A stretch of 64,000 bases of DNA, from contig NW_005179261.1 in assembly GCF_000350225.1 (NCBI RefSeq), forward strand, positions 1 to 64,000, given 5' to 3'. The notes below the pieces were generated by a model. The model had not been told where the DNA came from. It saw nothing but the letters and a program-made list of their open reading frames with translations, and searched no databases. The first letter of the stretch is position 1; every line of letters begins with the position of its first letter. The stretch comes from Chondrus crispus (taxonomy: Eukaryota > Rhodophyta > Florideophyceae > Gigartinales > Gigartinaceae). Shown piece by piece: positions 32,934 to 44,565 of this stretch. The position numbers and the translations under genes are program-made.

Positions 32934-35900
32934 ATGAACACGTCAACTTCTCTACGTGGCGACGGTCACGTGGTGATCAGCGTCGGCTAGGCTGTGCTGG
33001 CCTGCTTCGCATGAAGCAGGCCAACCCAGCCTAGCCGAGTCATCTCACTGTGCTGATGGCACTGGATCCTTTACAACATCGAGTGAGGACGCATCGCGCA
33101 GCAGCTCGCTTGCAGAGGACTACGATCAGAAGCAATTTGCTAGATTTATCGCACATCTGCTCGAAGTCGGCGAAATGGAAAGCCCGCCGGCCGGTGATGG
33201 TCATGAGGCCGAGAGCGCAATGTCTTTCGCCGACATGTTTGACGGCTTCGTGCACGTTGACCCGGCGAGGTGTGTGCCCGGTGCGCGCATTCGCGCTGTC
33301 TCTAAATCTCGTGTACGTGCGCTCGCCCACAGCATCTCAACTCTGTCTTTTGTGTCAGCTTCCGCGGCCCTGACTGTGTACAAGGCGCTGCCGTCGGATC
33401 TCGTTCAAGCCGGCAAGGCCGTTGACGACCCAACCGCCGAGCGCGCAATCCAAGAGGGGGAAAAGACGGGAAATGTGTGGTATGGTGTGTGCGATGGCGC
33501 CGCGTTGCTCGAAGCCCTGGTTATGCTGGCAGAGGAGGCTCCCACTCCACAAGATCGCAAGGACTTCAAGGAGATGCGGCCACAAGCCCGACTGCTCCGA
33601 ACGTGCAGCAGGCATTCCATGGTTATGCTGGGCACGATGCTTAATGCCGCGTCATCCAATCGCGTGAAGCTCACCTACGCGGATATGCTTGTGGCTGGCA
33701 AGCACCTTCTCGACCAAGTCAGAGCTGTAGATGGAGAGTTACACCTCGTGCGACGGGCCATGGACATGTATCATTCTCTTGCCAGTAATGGCCGCAGAAA
33801 GGATGCAGCAGCCTATGCCCGCGTTTCGGACAATTCCAAGTTTGCGTCTTCTCCCGCTCAGGGATTTGAATCTGAGAACACATTTCGGCAGCGCCTGCAG
33901 ATTGCACGGAAGTTTCATTGGCCGGCGCTCTACCTCATGCAGAGCGTGATGACGGAGATCGGATACGAAAATCTCTGGACGTCTTCAAACACGAAGGCAA
34001 CTGGGATTCACAAGCTGACTAGCCTACAACAAAAGAGATTGATTACGCGCGTGAAATTTCTCAAGAAAGATACCGGGGCGGTGACAAAATCACAGGTGGA
34101 TGCTGCTAGCTTTGCCATGGCCGTAACGTCCGCGCATATTTCTCGGCTACTCGGCTATCTGGGCTACAATGTCTACGTGAACGATGATGCTGGCCTCGAG
34201 GCAGTGGACGAGAACTGTACAGTACCAGAGAAAACCCCGACGGGTGAATTTCGTCGCGAGCTGCTGCATATGGTGAACACTGGCGCGGCAGACAAATTGA
34301 TTGCAGAGCAGATTTCAGACCAGGGAACAGCTGCTGACACCTCCCACATGATCCCGCCCGCACTCCTGCAGGCGGCACGGGCGGGGGGGGAGGACAGCGC
34401 GACAAGATGCCGCGTAGCTGAGGGAAGGACTAACATCGCTCAGGTGTCTCGAAACGGGGTCGCAGAAAAAAATGAAATGGGCGACAGCGAAACCCGTGGT
34501 CCCGCACCGGTTCAGCCTGAATTATCTGATGGAGAAGGCCCCCTTTCTGATTACGATGTTCAGAGTGCTCCACATACGCCGGGATTACCCAATGATCCAA
34601 ACACTCCAGGCTCACCCACGGCTCTACAGATGCCCCTACCGAAAGGGAAGCAGGTGCTCAACATCGAAGCATCCGCTGTAGCAAGAGAAAAGCTCTCTTG
34701 CATGAATATCGAAATGTTCCGCGAGTCGTTCGAATTATTCTCATCAAAATCGTACTTTGGAGATCATGTTCGAGGCAGAGCAATGCTTGTCATTGTCGAT
34801 CTACCCTATAATATTGGCGTATCAAAGGGCACTAGAGACTTTATTAGCGCGGAAGATGTGAAGCGAGTCGTAACTCATGCAGCAGAGGCCTGTGCAACGC
34901 GTGGGAATATACTGCTTTTCTGTTCATGGCAGACCTATGTCCTAATTGTGACAACGCTACAGAACATGGGCTCGAGTTGTCCGGTTTACTTCAACATAAT
35001 ACCAATTACCATCGAGAGGGAAGTAGTGCTTCGACGACGAGCGCCTGGGAAGATGATGAGACCGGATAACGGACAGGAACTGGTTCTTGTGCTCTACAAA
35101 AGCATCGATCGATTTACGCATTTGGACCAGCCCTATTCATATCTTAAACATACGACGCGAGATCGAACAGTGAATATTATCGACCATGTCCGTCCCTTTT
35201 CGGGTAAGTTCCTGTGGAACTCCTATTTTGAGGGATACCTCGATACGGACGACGTCTACAGCACTCAGACCTCTGGGCTCCGTGCGCCGCGCGGCTCGCG
35301 GCGCCGTAAGCAAATTCGTCCTGAGCAGAAGTCGATAGACCTCCTGAAAGACTTGGGCCTTGCGTACTGCAAGCCCGGCGGGCTCTGGTACGACTGCATG
35401 TGCGGAACAGGTACAGCCGGGATTGCTGCGCTTGAACTCGGATCTCCTGCTGTAATGACGGACATTGACTTCGACTGTATTGACGCATCCGCACCGCTGC
35501 TTTTGCAGCTTCTAGAGAAACGTAAGATGATGCAAGGAGCGAAGAAACATCTCCAGCGTCGCAAAAACACGTTGCCGGAGTCTTCCTCCGACGAAGGACC
35601 TGAAAAAGCCGAGGTCTCATCCCATTTAGGATCCGTTTCTGAACAAGAGAGCCACGCTGGTGATGACGACATGATAAATGCGAGCGAAATCGATGCAAAT
35701 GTTGAGCCAGGCAGCGGTGAAGGAGCAAGGAGCGCAATTCGTGATGGCTGCGATATAATAAAAGTCGGCAAAGACGACGAAAGGGAAGAGGCGGAGCCGC
35801 CTACGAAGAAGCAAAAGATGGAGATTGCCGGCGGCGATGCTGACACGGATCAGCAACTTCTGCAGCTACTTGATCAAATGTCTTCGAGCAGAAATTTGCC

Positions 35901-36198
35901 ATTGATGCGCAAGAGGAGGGGTCGGAGGATGACAGCTGCCAGAGGGTTTAGATGCGCAGCAGCCTCCATCTGCGCAGTTCTCAGTGATGATGAGCTGACG
36001 TTTGACATGAAATGCGGGAACATGGCGTGCGCGAGTGATGCGAATGGCGGTGGACGTCTGCATGATATGTGTGCAGGGAAGGTATGGATGAGCACTGCGG
36101 CAAAGAAGCTGGATTTGTGGAGCGAGCCAGCGAATGGCGAGCCGGGATACTGCTCCCTCACATGCTGGAAGATGGTAGCGAGATCAGCCCGCATGTAA
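32934..36198 (+). CDS. ParB-like domain + beta-class DNA amino-methyltransferase + Cys-rich tail
   Basis: From ATG 33175 the frame is open for 1007 codons. It is also open and protein-like back to 33040, so a short first exon (32934-32972) and a 67-nt intron (32973-33039, GTGATC...CCGAG, phase 0) are proposed, giving 1065 aa; the safe start is 33175. Counting from 33175, residues 25-140 look like a ParB/sulfiredoxin-type N-terminal domain (DPARCVPGARIR...VWYGVCDGAALLEAL). Methyltransferase motif IV is VDLPYNIG (541-548) and motif I, the SAM site, is YDCMCGTGTAGIAALELG (739-756), followed by TDID (762-765). Motif IV before motif I with a target-recognition stretch between is the permuted beta class that makes N6-adenine or N4-cytosine marks. 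The tail has a basic KKQKM patch and a C-x4-C...H-x2-C...C-x3-C cluster (947-997), probably zinc-binding. DLPY instead of the usual DPPY is notable. Confidence 0.8.
32983..33038 (+). repeat. Hairpin filling the proposed first intron of the methyltransferase gene
   Basis: Arms 32983-33007 and 33014-33038 pair over 25 positions with a mismatched patch of about three bases and a 6-nt loop. Together they occupy 56 of the 67 nt of the proposed intron and end one base before its AG. Confidence 0.6.
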
Positions 36199-36365
36199 AA
36201 GTTTCTTCCTGGCCTCTTTAGGTAGTGCAGGATGTTTTTTGTCTGAAGTCCTTGACATCTGTCAATGGTCCGCCTTGACAACGAAGAATAAATCACGACT
36301 TAGTGCAATCAGTAAGCACAGCTCTGCTGTCAATTTTCTCAGCTCTCAGTTAGGTCCCTACTGCG

Positions 36366-37253
36366 TTGCAGCAGAATAGGAAGAAGACGTGCAAGAGGAG
36401 CGGAACGGGGACAACACCGACGACCTCGGTAGTAGATTACAAGCAAGAAACGAGGTTCAAAAATGAAAACGACGAGGAAGCAAAGACAACGACGCACAGG
36501 AAGGAAACAAAAGCGGATGTCAGACGCGATGATGCTGAGGACGAGAGTGAGATGACGACATGGTACGGATGAATCTAGTGGCAAAGGCATTTTTCGGAGC
36601 AGGGGGTACTGACAAGCCAGACTTTCATGCGATGAAGGAGGGTGAAATCGGACGGACTCTCCCCCAAGGCTGTGGACTTAGGCGCAGAAGTGCTGCCAGG
36701 GTGGGGCAGCTGGGAGGGGGTCAGGATGAAGAAGCGTCGCAAGGACGGGCAGGCTGAAAGCGCGTTTGCGCGGGCCTCTCGCGAGCGCTTGGCCACGGGT
36801 CGCTCGAAGGCGCTCTGCGCTAGCGCGGACTGGGACCTGTCGCGCGTGATCCTGGACGAGCGGCAGATCAAACAGGCGACGCAGTTGAAGCTGGCTTCGG
36901 GCCCGTTTCCGTTCACGTCCGGGGCGCAGTGGCCGCGCGACGCGACCGCGCCCGTGTGCTGCGACCTGCCCACAGTGCGGGCTTTCCAGGAGCAGGTCAC
37001 CGGGCGCATCAAGAAGATGGCCACTATTTCTTCCAAGCCTATCAGCCTCTCAAGCGGGCTTGCCGCCGTCCTGCAAGACCGCAAGCGCAAGATCGAGGCG
37101 AGCAGTGGGGTTTTAGCGCGGCATCAGCAGAGTTGTGTCACGTCCACGCGCTGGATTCGATCCGCCGCTTTGATCCGACCGCATCCCACCCAATCGTTGC
37201 CCGCGTTGTGCGTTGTGTCACCCTCTAATTTACTCCGCTGTTCCGTACGATAG
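36366..37253 (+). pseudogene. UTP14: UTP14 (U3 snoRNA-associated, SSU processome) C-terminal fragment
   Basis: UTP14 helps release U3 snoRNA during 18S rRNA maturation in the nucleolus. The diagnostic C-terminal block is present: LVAKAFFGAGG...DFHAMK, then VLPGWGSWEG, a basic stretch MKKRRK, RVILDERQIKQA and the PFPFTS...FQ block. The acidic lead-in DDAEDESEM precedes it. The frame changes twice: near 36550, and in a GGG run near 36637 where one extra G separates HAMKE from VKSDG. The N-terminal two thirds of the gene are absent. It is either a pseudogene fragment or a gene end with sequencing errors; the end of the protein after the FQEQV block is uncertain. Confidence 0.75.
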
Positions 37254-37384
37254 GCCGGCTCCCGTCAATTCATTCACCTCCCCCCAGCCTGCCAACATTT
37301 ATTATTATACGCACCCTGCTCTATCCCCAGCCCAGCTCCCCTGTCCCTCTCCCCATTCGCAGTGTCTCACCCTCCCATCACAAT

Positions 37385-38545
37385 ATGAAGCGCTCTTCTT
37401 CAAAGCTCATCGGCAAGGTGAGCTCCATGCGCAATTTGAACAAGCTCGAGTACAAGTTGGGGTTCGACCTCCACATCGAGTCCGCGGACAAGATTATAGC
37501 GTCAAGTGATTTTGTCGTTACCTGGGAACGGGGAGCCAAGGTTATGTTAATGAAGGCTGCAAAAATTGACAGGTCTTCTCGCATCGCTCATTTCGGAGGC
37601 GAAGTTCTTTCACAAGAAGTCACTCTCTTCAAGAAGAAGGAGGGCTCCAACTTCGAAGACAAAGTCTACAGGCTTGCCGTTCGTCAGAACTCTCAGCGTG
37701 GTAAGATTATCGGCAAGATTAAGCTCCTTTTTGCCGATTATGTTGAGATTCCGTCATACTCGAAGCGCGTGGGCGCCCCGCTTTCCTGTGGTGGCCGTAT
37801 CGCCATGTGCGTCGTTTCTACGTTTCTCGCAGAGGCAAAAATAGGAAACCATCTCGCGGCACAGCCCTCTTCGGCTCTTACGATCCGGGATCAGATGACC
37901 AGTCATCTACGGTCGGAGATGACGACGAAGGTCGGAAATCGATGCCGGTGATTCTCTAGACGACATCGGTGTTGACGATGCTACCCTTAACGTGCAACCA
38001 CCGCAACCTAAATCGCAGCAATACTTGAGAAACCCCTCGAATCTTAATCGTCAAGGGAATACACCCGCTCCTGGAGATCCTGTACAGAAGTCAAAGATAC
38101 AACGCAAGCCATCTGCGTCACCGAGAACCGTGTTTTCAGGGACTGACTTGTCACTTGGAACCTCATACAGCAGTCATTTTAGAAGTACTGAGACGGACGT
38201 CGGTGCCATTAACACGGCAGGACCATCACGGGTTGAGTGTGACAAGCTGCGTAGGGAAAATCGAGCGCTCAGGCGACAGAACGATGAACTTCTTCAAGAC
38301 AAGGAATCGCTTGAACGGGAGCTAGAGGACAGCCGGTATGGAGAAGACGCAGAATCTCTTAAAAACTGATGGCAGAAAACACAGCTCTGAGACGAGATGT
38401 AGGGGATCTGGAGGTAAAGCTTTCAAGGGAGCTCGTCTATTCAGATGTCGTGCGTGATTTGCGAGAGGCGAAAATGGCACTCGCTATTCTAACTTTGGAG
38501 AAAGATGAGTTGCACCAGCAATTGAGAAAGCTGAGGAGGGGTTAA
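37385..38545 (+). CDS. NT-C2 domain / coiled-coil protein (frame interrupted at A runs)
   Basis: The first about 150 residues match the NT-C2 domain of EEIG1/EHBP1-type proteins, thought to tether proteins to membranes: YKLGFDLHIES, FVVTWERGAKV, EVTLFKKKEGSNFEDKVY, and GKIIGKIKLLFADYVEIP. A Ser/Pro/Asp-rich linker and a C-terminal coiled coil follow (LRRENRALRRQNDELL, LTLEKDELHQQLRKL, stop at 38543). The frame shifts three times, each at an A run (about 37846, 37936, 38361), and in each case one added A restores the same continuous protein of about 387 residues. Three shifts of the same sense at homopolymers point to sequencing errors rather than decay, so I call it a gene. The domain order resembles plant and algal NT-C2/coiled-coil proteins. 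Confidence 0.72.
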
Positions 38546-38927
38546 GAAGTGACAGGACGGTGTTCCTGTCAGCGAGCAGTCAGGAAGTCGGTCGGGGAGT
38601 ACTGCCACTGCAGATGCGACTTATTTGGCACCATGAAAGGGGGCCTTCATGCTTGGTACATATAACTTGAAGATGGTTGGGGTTCGGATGACTACTAGTT
38701 CGACTTATGTGTGTAGCACGTCAAATACAGCATTCCAGACATATATAAACGTGGAAATGACTTTTTGAACAACGAGAAAACGTTGCATCATCTTCGTATA
38801 TTGTGGGAGGGCAAAGACGACCAGGATTGCCCCCGAAGTAATATCTACCTACGGTACATAGGCAAATCTCGCTCCGAGTCTATATAAATACATACACAAC
38901 ATCTAACTCTCGAGGGCAAAAAACCTT
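38546..38927. other. Intergenic, nothing seen
   Basis: About 380 bp between the NT-C2 gene and a minus-strand gene end. AT-rich toward the right, no motif. Confidence 0.4.
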
Positions 38928-38928
38928 A

Positions 38929-39190
38929 CTAGCTGCTTCCGCCACCGCCACCACCAGCACTGCTGCCATCTCCAAAAGCGAAATATCTGCCATCAGCCCC
39001 CGACCGCCGCGCCTCAGCGACAGCAGCCGTATCCAACCGCGTCAATTCAGGACTTGTAGTGATGGGCGTTTGATCGCGTCGATGTGAATTCAAGTCGTTC
39101 ATCATGTCGAGTGTGATAAAATCGCTGTAAAAATGATGAGCCCTTCGCATGCGAAAGTTATACTCCGGTTCATAAACATCTCCGCCACTG
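38929..39190 (-). CDS. Unknown gene, C-terminal piece
   Basis: A minus-strand frame of about 85 codons with protein-like composition (EPEYNFRMRRAHHFYSDF, then LNSHRRDQTPITTSPELTR) ends in a Gly/Ser-rich tail (GDGSSAGGGGGGSS) at the stop at 38929. The frame is closed by a stop shortly upstream, so a preceding exon or a break is required. No family recognised. Confidence 0.35.
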
Positions 39191-39458
39191 GGTTGACCGT
39201 TATTCGTTCAGGCCTCGACTGTTTTCGGCTCCAGGACCGCTCTGTCGAGATAGGGAAGTGGCGCAGGTGGGTGCAGATACGATCGGTGACGACAGCGATG
39301 AGGGAAATGTGGATATGGCATCCGGTAATGGAATGGAAGAGGCAATAAAGACGACGACCGGACAAGAGACTAGCAAAGACGACGTCCAGTACGTAAGGTT
39401 CGCGCTGCAATGTACAGTATTTAGTTGAAATTTTCATATTAAATATACACTTACCGGC

Positions 39459-39696
39459 TACCGTGATGGCGTGACAGTCACGGAGAGGGCTACAAGAGCA
39501 CCAAGAGACCTCCCTGGGTCAAAATGCAAGCAGAAGACGCTAAAATACTTGCAGAACCCCTAAGGGGCTCCCATTACTTATTGTCTAGTGTTTTCAATGA
39601 CTGCAGAATGGTTAAGCAACTTTTGGTGGGCTTATAACATAACTAAAGAAAAGAACGATCTTTGCACTAGAAACCGATCTACCAGAAACCCCTGTT
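39459..39696 (-). repeat. 238-bp dispersed repeat, copy 2
   Basis: It is the reverse-strand counterpart of 27400-27638, with about 20-25 differences by eye. It abuts the gag region of the gypsy element to its right, so it joined this locus after that element. Confidence 0.8.
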
Positions 39697-42603
39697 AAAC
39701 CTTGACGCGGGGGACGACCCTCGCCGACCGCTTGCCGGAGTAGATTGCGCGCCCCGGGGCGCGTCTCCATCTGGTACCGGTAGTTCCTGTACGCCGTGAA
39801 CATTCGTTGTTCCGGCGACAGGAACGGGCAGGCGTACATGGCGTGTCCGTACGTACGACATAGCCAGCACACGTACGCGCTGCCGTCCGTTGAGGCGAAG
39901 GTCGCCGCGTGACGCGCCTCCTCGTCGGTGAGGAGGGGCACGCGAGGGGCTTCACCTCCGGTATCTCGGTTTGAGATGTCGAGCTCAGCGATCCGGGGGT
40001 CCGTACCCCTGGGTGCTCTTGGAGTGGCCGCGAACGCGGTCGCGTAGCTCGACGTCGTTCCGGTCGACATCGGTGAAGGGGATCGACCCCCTACTGGCCC
40101 TGCTCCTTGCGTAATGAGGACAGGGTCGGCCTGCCACTCATCCTCCCCGACATGGAGGGTAGAGGCGGGCGAACTTGTTGCGGCGGACTTCGTAGTCCTG
40201 CCAGCCCTCCCTGCCGGTTTCGAATCCGGCAGAGGTAAACCGCGTCGAGCGCGGTAGGTGGTTCCTTCTGCCGTTGCGATACGGCAGATGGTCAGAAGAT
40301 CGGTCTTCTGGCGGCTCGGCAGCCGCTGCACTGTCTCGGAAACTGCGGCACGGGTCGCAGGAGCGAGTCCCCGCACGAAGTAGTGCGCGAGGGACTGTTC
40401 GGAGAACACTGCCGTGCACCGGAACGCGGCCGTTTCGAGCCGGTCCGCGAACGTGCTCTCCGTTTCGTGAGATTGCTGTCGCGCCGTCGCGACAGCGTCG
40501 TACGCTTCACCTAACACGTCGTCGGTTAGGTAGCGTTTCAGGAACTGGTTCACGAGCCCCGGCCAACTCACGTCGTCGTGTAGTTGTCCGGCGCGGAGGC
40601 CACGCATCGTATAACTCGTATACAGGCGCTCCGCGTCGCGCTCTAAGAAGTGCGCGAGGACTCTCACGGCAACACCTTCGGTCAGGTGTTGCGAGTTGAA
40701 GGTTATCCGAATATCCTTCAAGAACGGTAGGAGTTGGATCGGGTCCGTACCGTCAAAGCTCCTCATCGTGGGACGGATCCCACGGCAGCGTTGGACGTAC
40801 TTCGCGATCCGTCCCGCGTCACCCGAGGTGACGAGCCTCGAGGTGTTATCCAAGCGGTACATACGATAGTCAGCGACGGCGCTGAACTCTTGGATCATCG
40901 TATGCACCGGCTCGAGCCCGGGTTCGGCGGGACCTAGCGTGCCGAAGGAGGTAACCGGTAGCGTACGGACGTCTACCGGACCTGGATGCTCGGCATAACT
41001 TGCCGGCGGGTAGCCGCCCCAGCGGGGATCGACGGGGAACATCGGTTCTCCGGATCCGCGGGCGGCTCCTCCACGGTCCTGTTCGTCCGCGTACGATACG
41101 CGGTCCATCTGCCGCCTACTTACGGGGATAGGCGGAAATGCTTGGGTCTCGGACGCGAGATTCGCGCCCATCGGGGGACGGTTTCCTTCCGCAGTCCGAC
41201 TGGCGTCGGCGCCAGTCGGACGCCAACCTTCCGGAGCGACGGCGCTCGGAGGCACGGCACCACCGGGCCCTCTCGTGGGGGCACCGGGCAGCCTTGCGGC
41301 CATGGTCCGTTCCATGTCACGAGCACGCTGTCGCGTAGCGTTGAGCTCGGCGAGAGGTGCGCGAACGCACCCAACGGCTCTGCTGACGGGGAAGGTCGAT
41401 CGTCGGGACGTCTCGTCGAGGCCGGCCTCATGGGGCGACCTTGCCCGTGCAGTACGGGCTGTGCGAGGCGTGAGTCTTCGACGAGCACCAGTCGCGAGTG
41501 TAACTCGTCGACTAGTGCTCGGAGATTCTCCAAGGACTGGCTGACTCGATCGAACCTCCCTTCACGTAGGGAGCGGAGCTCGTCCATACATCGCGAGTAG
41601 ACGGCGTCCGTCACGTCTATACGGAGTGAAGTACGGACTTCCTCGATGTAGTCAGCTATGCGATCGAACATCGCAGCCGCTTGACCTTCGGGGGACTCGG
41701 GCGACGGTTCGCGGTCTCGGAGACCAGCGTCGCCGTCGCCGAACGGCGGTGATGGTGCGTGCAAAGCGGCCGCCCTCGGATCCGCCGGTTCGGACCGGAT
41801 CGAGGTGGCGTATTCTTGACTCATCTCAACGCGTACGGACGCGGAGGAAAAAGAAAGTCTTCTCGGAAAGATCTCGGGGTCTTCTAGGTCGGGAGACCAC
41901 TGTAGCATAAACACCCCCAGACGACTGGAGGTGTATGCGCAGTTCGACCTGTAGACCCCGGATCGGAGAAGGGGTGAAGCGGGCCAACCAGCTACGGAAC
42001 CGGGCTCGGGCCCGGGTAGCGGTGGTAGAGCGAGAGCGAGCAGGGACGCGCGCACGCACGAGCGGATCGACGCCTCGACGCCCCGGAGCAGCACTGGGTG
42101 ACGTACCAGTGCTGACGGGCGGAGGTGGTTCCGTGCTCGCTCGCGTGCTGCGCGTCCACTCCGGCTCGGCTCCGAGTAAACGCGCGCGAGGAGCGAAGGC
42201 GACGTTTAGAATAAGCTGGGTGGACTGACCTTGGCGGTCGGTTGAGGACAAGCCCGTGCTTATCCCCTTCCGCCGCCGTCGGTCCGCCCCATATGTAATA
42301 TACAAAACAATCTATCATAACACTACAGTACCGAGGTACTGTAGTGGGCTACTGTAGTGCAGGTCGGCCTGCACTGTAATACTGTCAGCTATGTCGAGGC
42401 TGACAGTACACGTATTACTCGTGGTGCGTGCGCGCTTCGTTCGCGCGCTGTACACGTGTGCACGTGTATGCGCGTGTCCCTTGTCCCCGTGGTGTACACG
42501 TGGACACGCGCGGTTGTACTGTAGAGCTCGACGCTCTACAGTAGCTGATCTAGTTCTTGATCTAATCTAATTTAAAGCCCCAGGGGGGGGGGGTTATGCT
42601 ACA
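39697..42603 (-). mobile_element. Ty3/gypsy family A: 5' LTR and gag only
   Basis: Reading leftward: LTR 42603-41901, a possible primer-binding site just after it (TGGTCTCCCGACC), then gag from an ATG at 41824. Gag contains a long disordered Pro/Arg-rich part, a retrotransposon gag core (about 40900-40400) and a single CCHC knuckle (C-x2-C-x4-H-x4-C, CWLCRTYGHAMYAC) near 39850. No protease, RT or integrase follows; the element ends at the 238-bp repeat. It is a broken remnant with at least one further break besides the truncation. Confidence 0.85.
41901..42603 (-). repeat. LTR of gypsy family A (703 bp)
   Basis: The ends are TGTAGCATAA (read rightward at 41901) and TTATGCTACA (ending at 42603), a perfect terminal inverted repeat. 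Alignable to the other family-A LTRs. The conserved stem-loop is at 42246-42265. It ends inside the transposase reading frame to its right. Confidence 0.85.
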
Positions 42604-44053
42604 TCAACTAGAACTTCCATTGCGTCCAGAACGTGCGCAGAATAACCCTCAGCAATGCGTCGAGTACCAGGCGTTCGTCTCTTATACATCTCGCGTACCT
42701 CGTCGCGCTCAGCAAACACCTCCGTTGATTGGCGCAGAAGAACATGACGATATCGCATTTTCACAGCTGCGATGATGCCCATATCCATGGGCTGGTGCAC
42801 GCTGGTGCAATTTAGGGGATAGAACTGCACTCTTACTTGCCCGCGGGGATCCGTGATATCCATATGGGAGCCAGCATTATCCATGAGCAAGAGGACTTTA
42901 TTAGAGGTTACACGGCGAACATGCACTAAAAAGACTTTGTGAAACCACACTTGGAAGCATTGTCCGTCCATCCATGCATTTGTTTGCGCCTGGTAGTGCA
43001 TCGGAGGAGCTCGAAGACGAAAACACTTCGGGTTCTTCGATTTGCCGATAACAGAGAGACCAACTTTTCGCGAACCTGAAGCATTCGCGGCCACCATAAA
43101 TGTCAAACGGTCCTTTGCTCGCATTCCCTTGATACCTCTCGCCGACGTTTTCTCCCCGGGGAGTACGTATGTCACTTTCGGAAACATGCGGAACTGGCAT
43201 CCGCTCTCGTCTGTGTTGTAGATGTCGTCTGGGTTGTACAAGGAGCTGATGGATCTGATGTCGTGCATACGTTTCTTGATTTGTTCATTATTGACGGATC
43301 CAGCTTCTCCATGCAGCCGTTTACTCTGAAGGCCACATCTCCCAATGAAGTTTCATACGTACTTTAAAGAGACCTTGAACTTTTTGAGGTGCTCCTTTCT
43401 CTCGTAAGTCATTGCTTTATCGTCAATAAGCGTCAGGCAGATCTTCTCTGCGTTCGCTTGCAACACATGCAACGTTAACGGCATAACGGCCTTCCAGTAT
43501 CGTTTTGTGAGCTCCCGTTAAGCCTCATCGACCTCTGGGTACATCACCCGACGAACTCCTTTATGGTTGAAGTTCAGCACCCCCTTGCGCAGCTTCTGTC
43601 GACGGCGTAGATCCTGCTCACGCTACTAATAGTAGTGTTAAACCGTGACGCAAGATCTTGCGAGCGAGCACCACTCTCCTTCGCACGCACGATGGTAAGC
43701 AGCTGCTTCATGTTGGGCCGAGTTCTTTTGCCACTCTGCCGTTTGCGAGCAGCAATTTGTTTTGATATTTTCTTTGGGACAGTGCCGTTCCCGTTCAACT
43801 TCGTCTGAATAGACCGCACGCTCAGCTGGGCCAAGACGGATGATCCGGCAACCGGCTCGTCTGATGCTCTCTCTCGTAGATAGTCGATGTCGACGCACTC
43901 GTCATCGACAAGATTCATGACCTCTTCGTCCGAGGGGATAGCATTCACAACCACAGATATCGGACGCACGCCACAATCGTAACACGCAGAGCAAATGCGT
44001 GGGCAAGATGAACGTTCTTCGTGGCCGGACTCACGACCGCAAATGGCATGCAT
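42604..44053 (-). mobile_element. pogo/Tigger-type (CENP-B-like) DNA transposase, degenerate
   Basis: At the N-terminal side is a helix-turn-helix: KRTRPNMKQLLTIVRAKESG, then SQDLASRFNTTISSVSRIY (about 43750-43620). The DDE domain carries the three pogo-family catalytic blocks: IYNTDESG, LLLMDNAGSHMD and TSVHQPMDMGII, so all three acidic residues are present. The frame changes after SRIY, and an in-frame TAA and a further break lie between 43600 and 43320. The last codons run into the LTR at 42603, so the gypsy element integrated at the transposase's 3' end. Terminal inverted repeats were not found. Confidence 0.82.
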
Positions 44054-44565
44054 TGGAACCTTGCACCCAAGGCATCAGTGGACAGAGGTTGAGGGAACAG
44101 CGCGGTTCCGCCGACCCTTGTCATCCCACCCCCGGCACCCATCGCCTTCCGCACAGATGATCATCTGGAGGTGTCGATCGTCAGTCCTTTGTTCAACATC
44201 GCTTGTGTCGAAAGTGAATCAGGACTTGTGTGTGTTACTGTAGCTATGGTCCCCGCTCAGTTTCCGGTCATTTATTTCCCGTATAACCAATCAGAGCTGT
44301 GTATATTCCCAACCCTTCTGAGAGGCTCTGAGGGGCCCTAAATGCGGACACGAGGATTCGCTGCGCATATCGCGGGCAATGCGCATAATCGGGAACGCAC
44401 CTTAAGGTACATCGACTGTATAGCGAGTGAGCAAATTTTGAAATATAGCCCAGCCAATAAAAATTGTGTAACTGTGCAAATGTTTTGCTCATTTGCTAAA
44501 TCGCTGCACGTCCTGGTGAAAATGCTCTCAGGGAAGTGATTTATCTATTTTCCAGAAAAATTTAC

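Noticed and set aside
35177-35856. Minus-strand frames of up to about 190 codons within the methyltransferase gene
   Set aside because: They are shadows of the strongly supported plus-strand frame; no motif.
40274-41910. Plus-strand frames opposite gag
   Set aside because: Shadows of the minus-strand gag in CpG-rich sequence.
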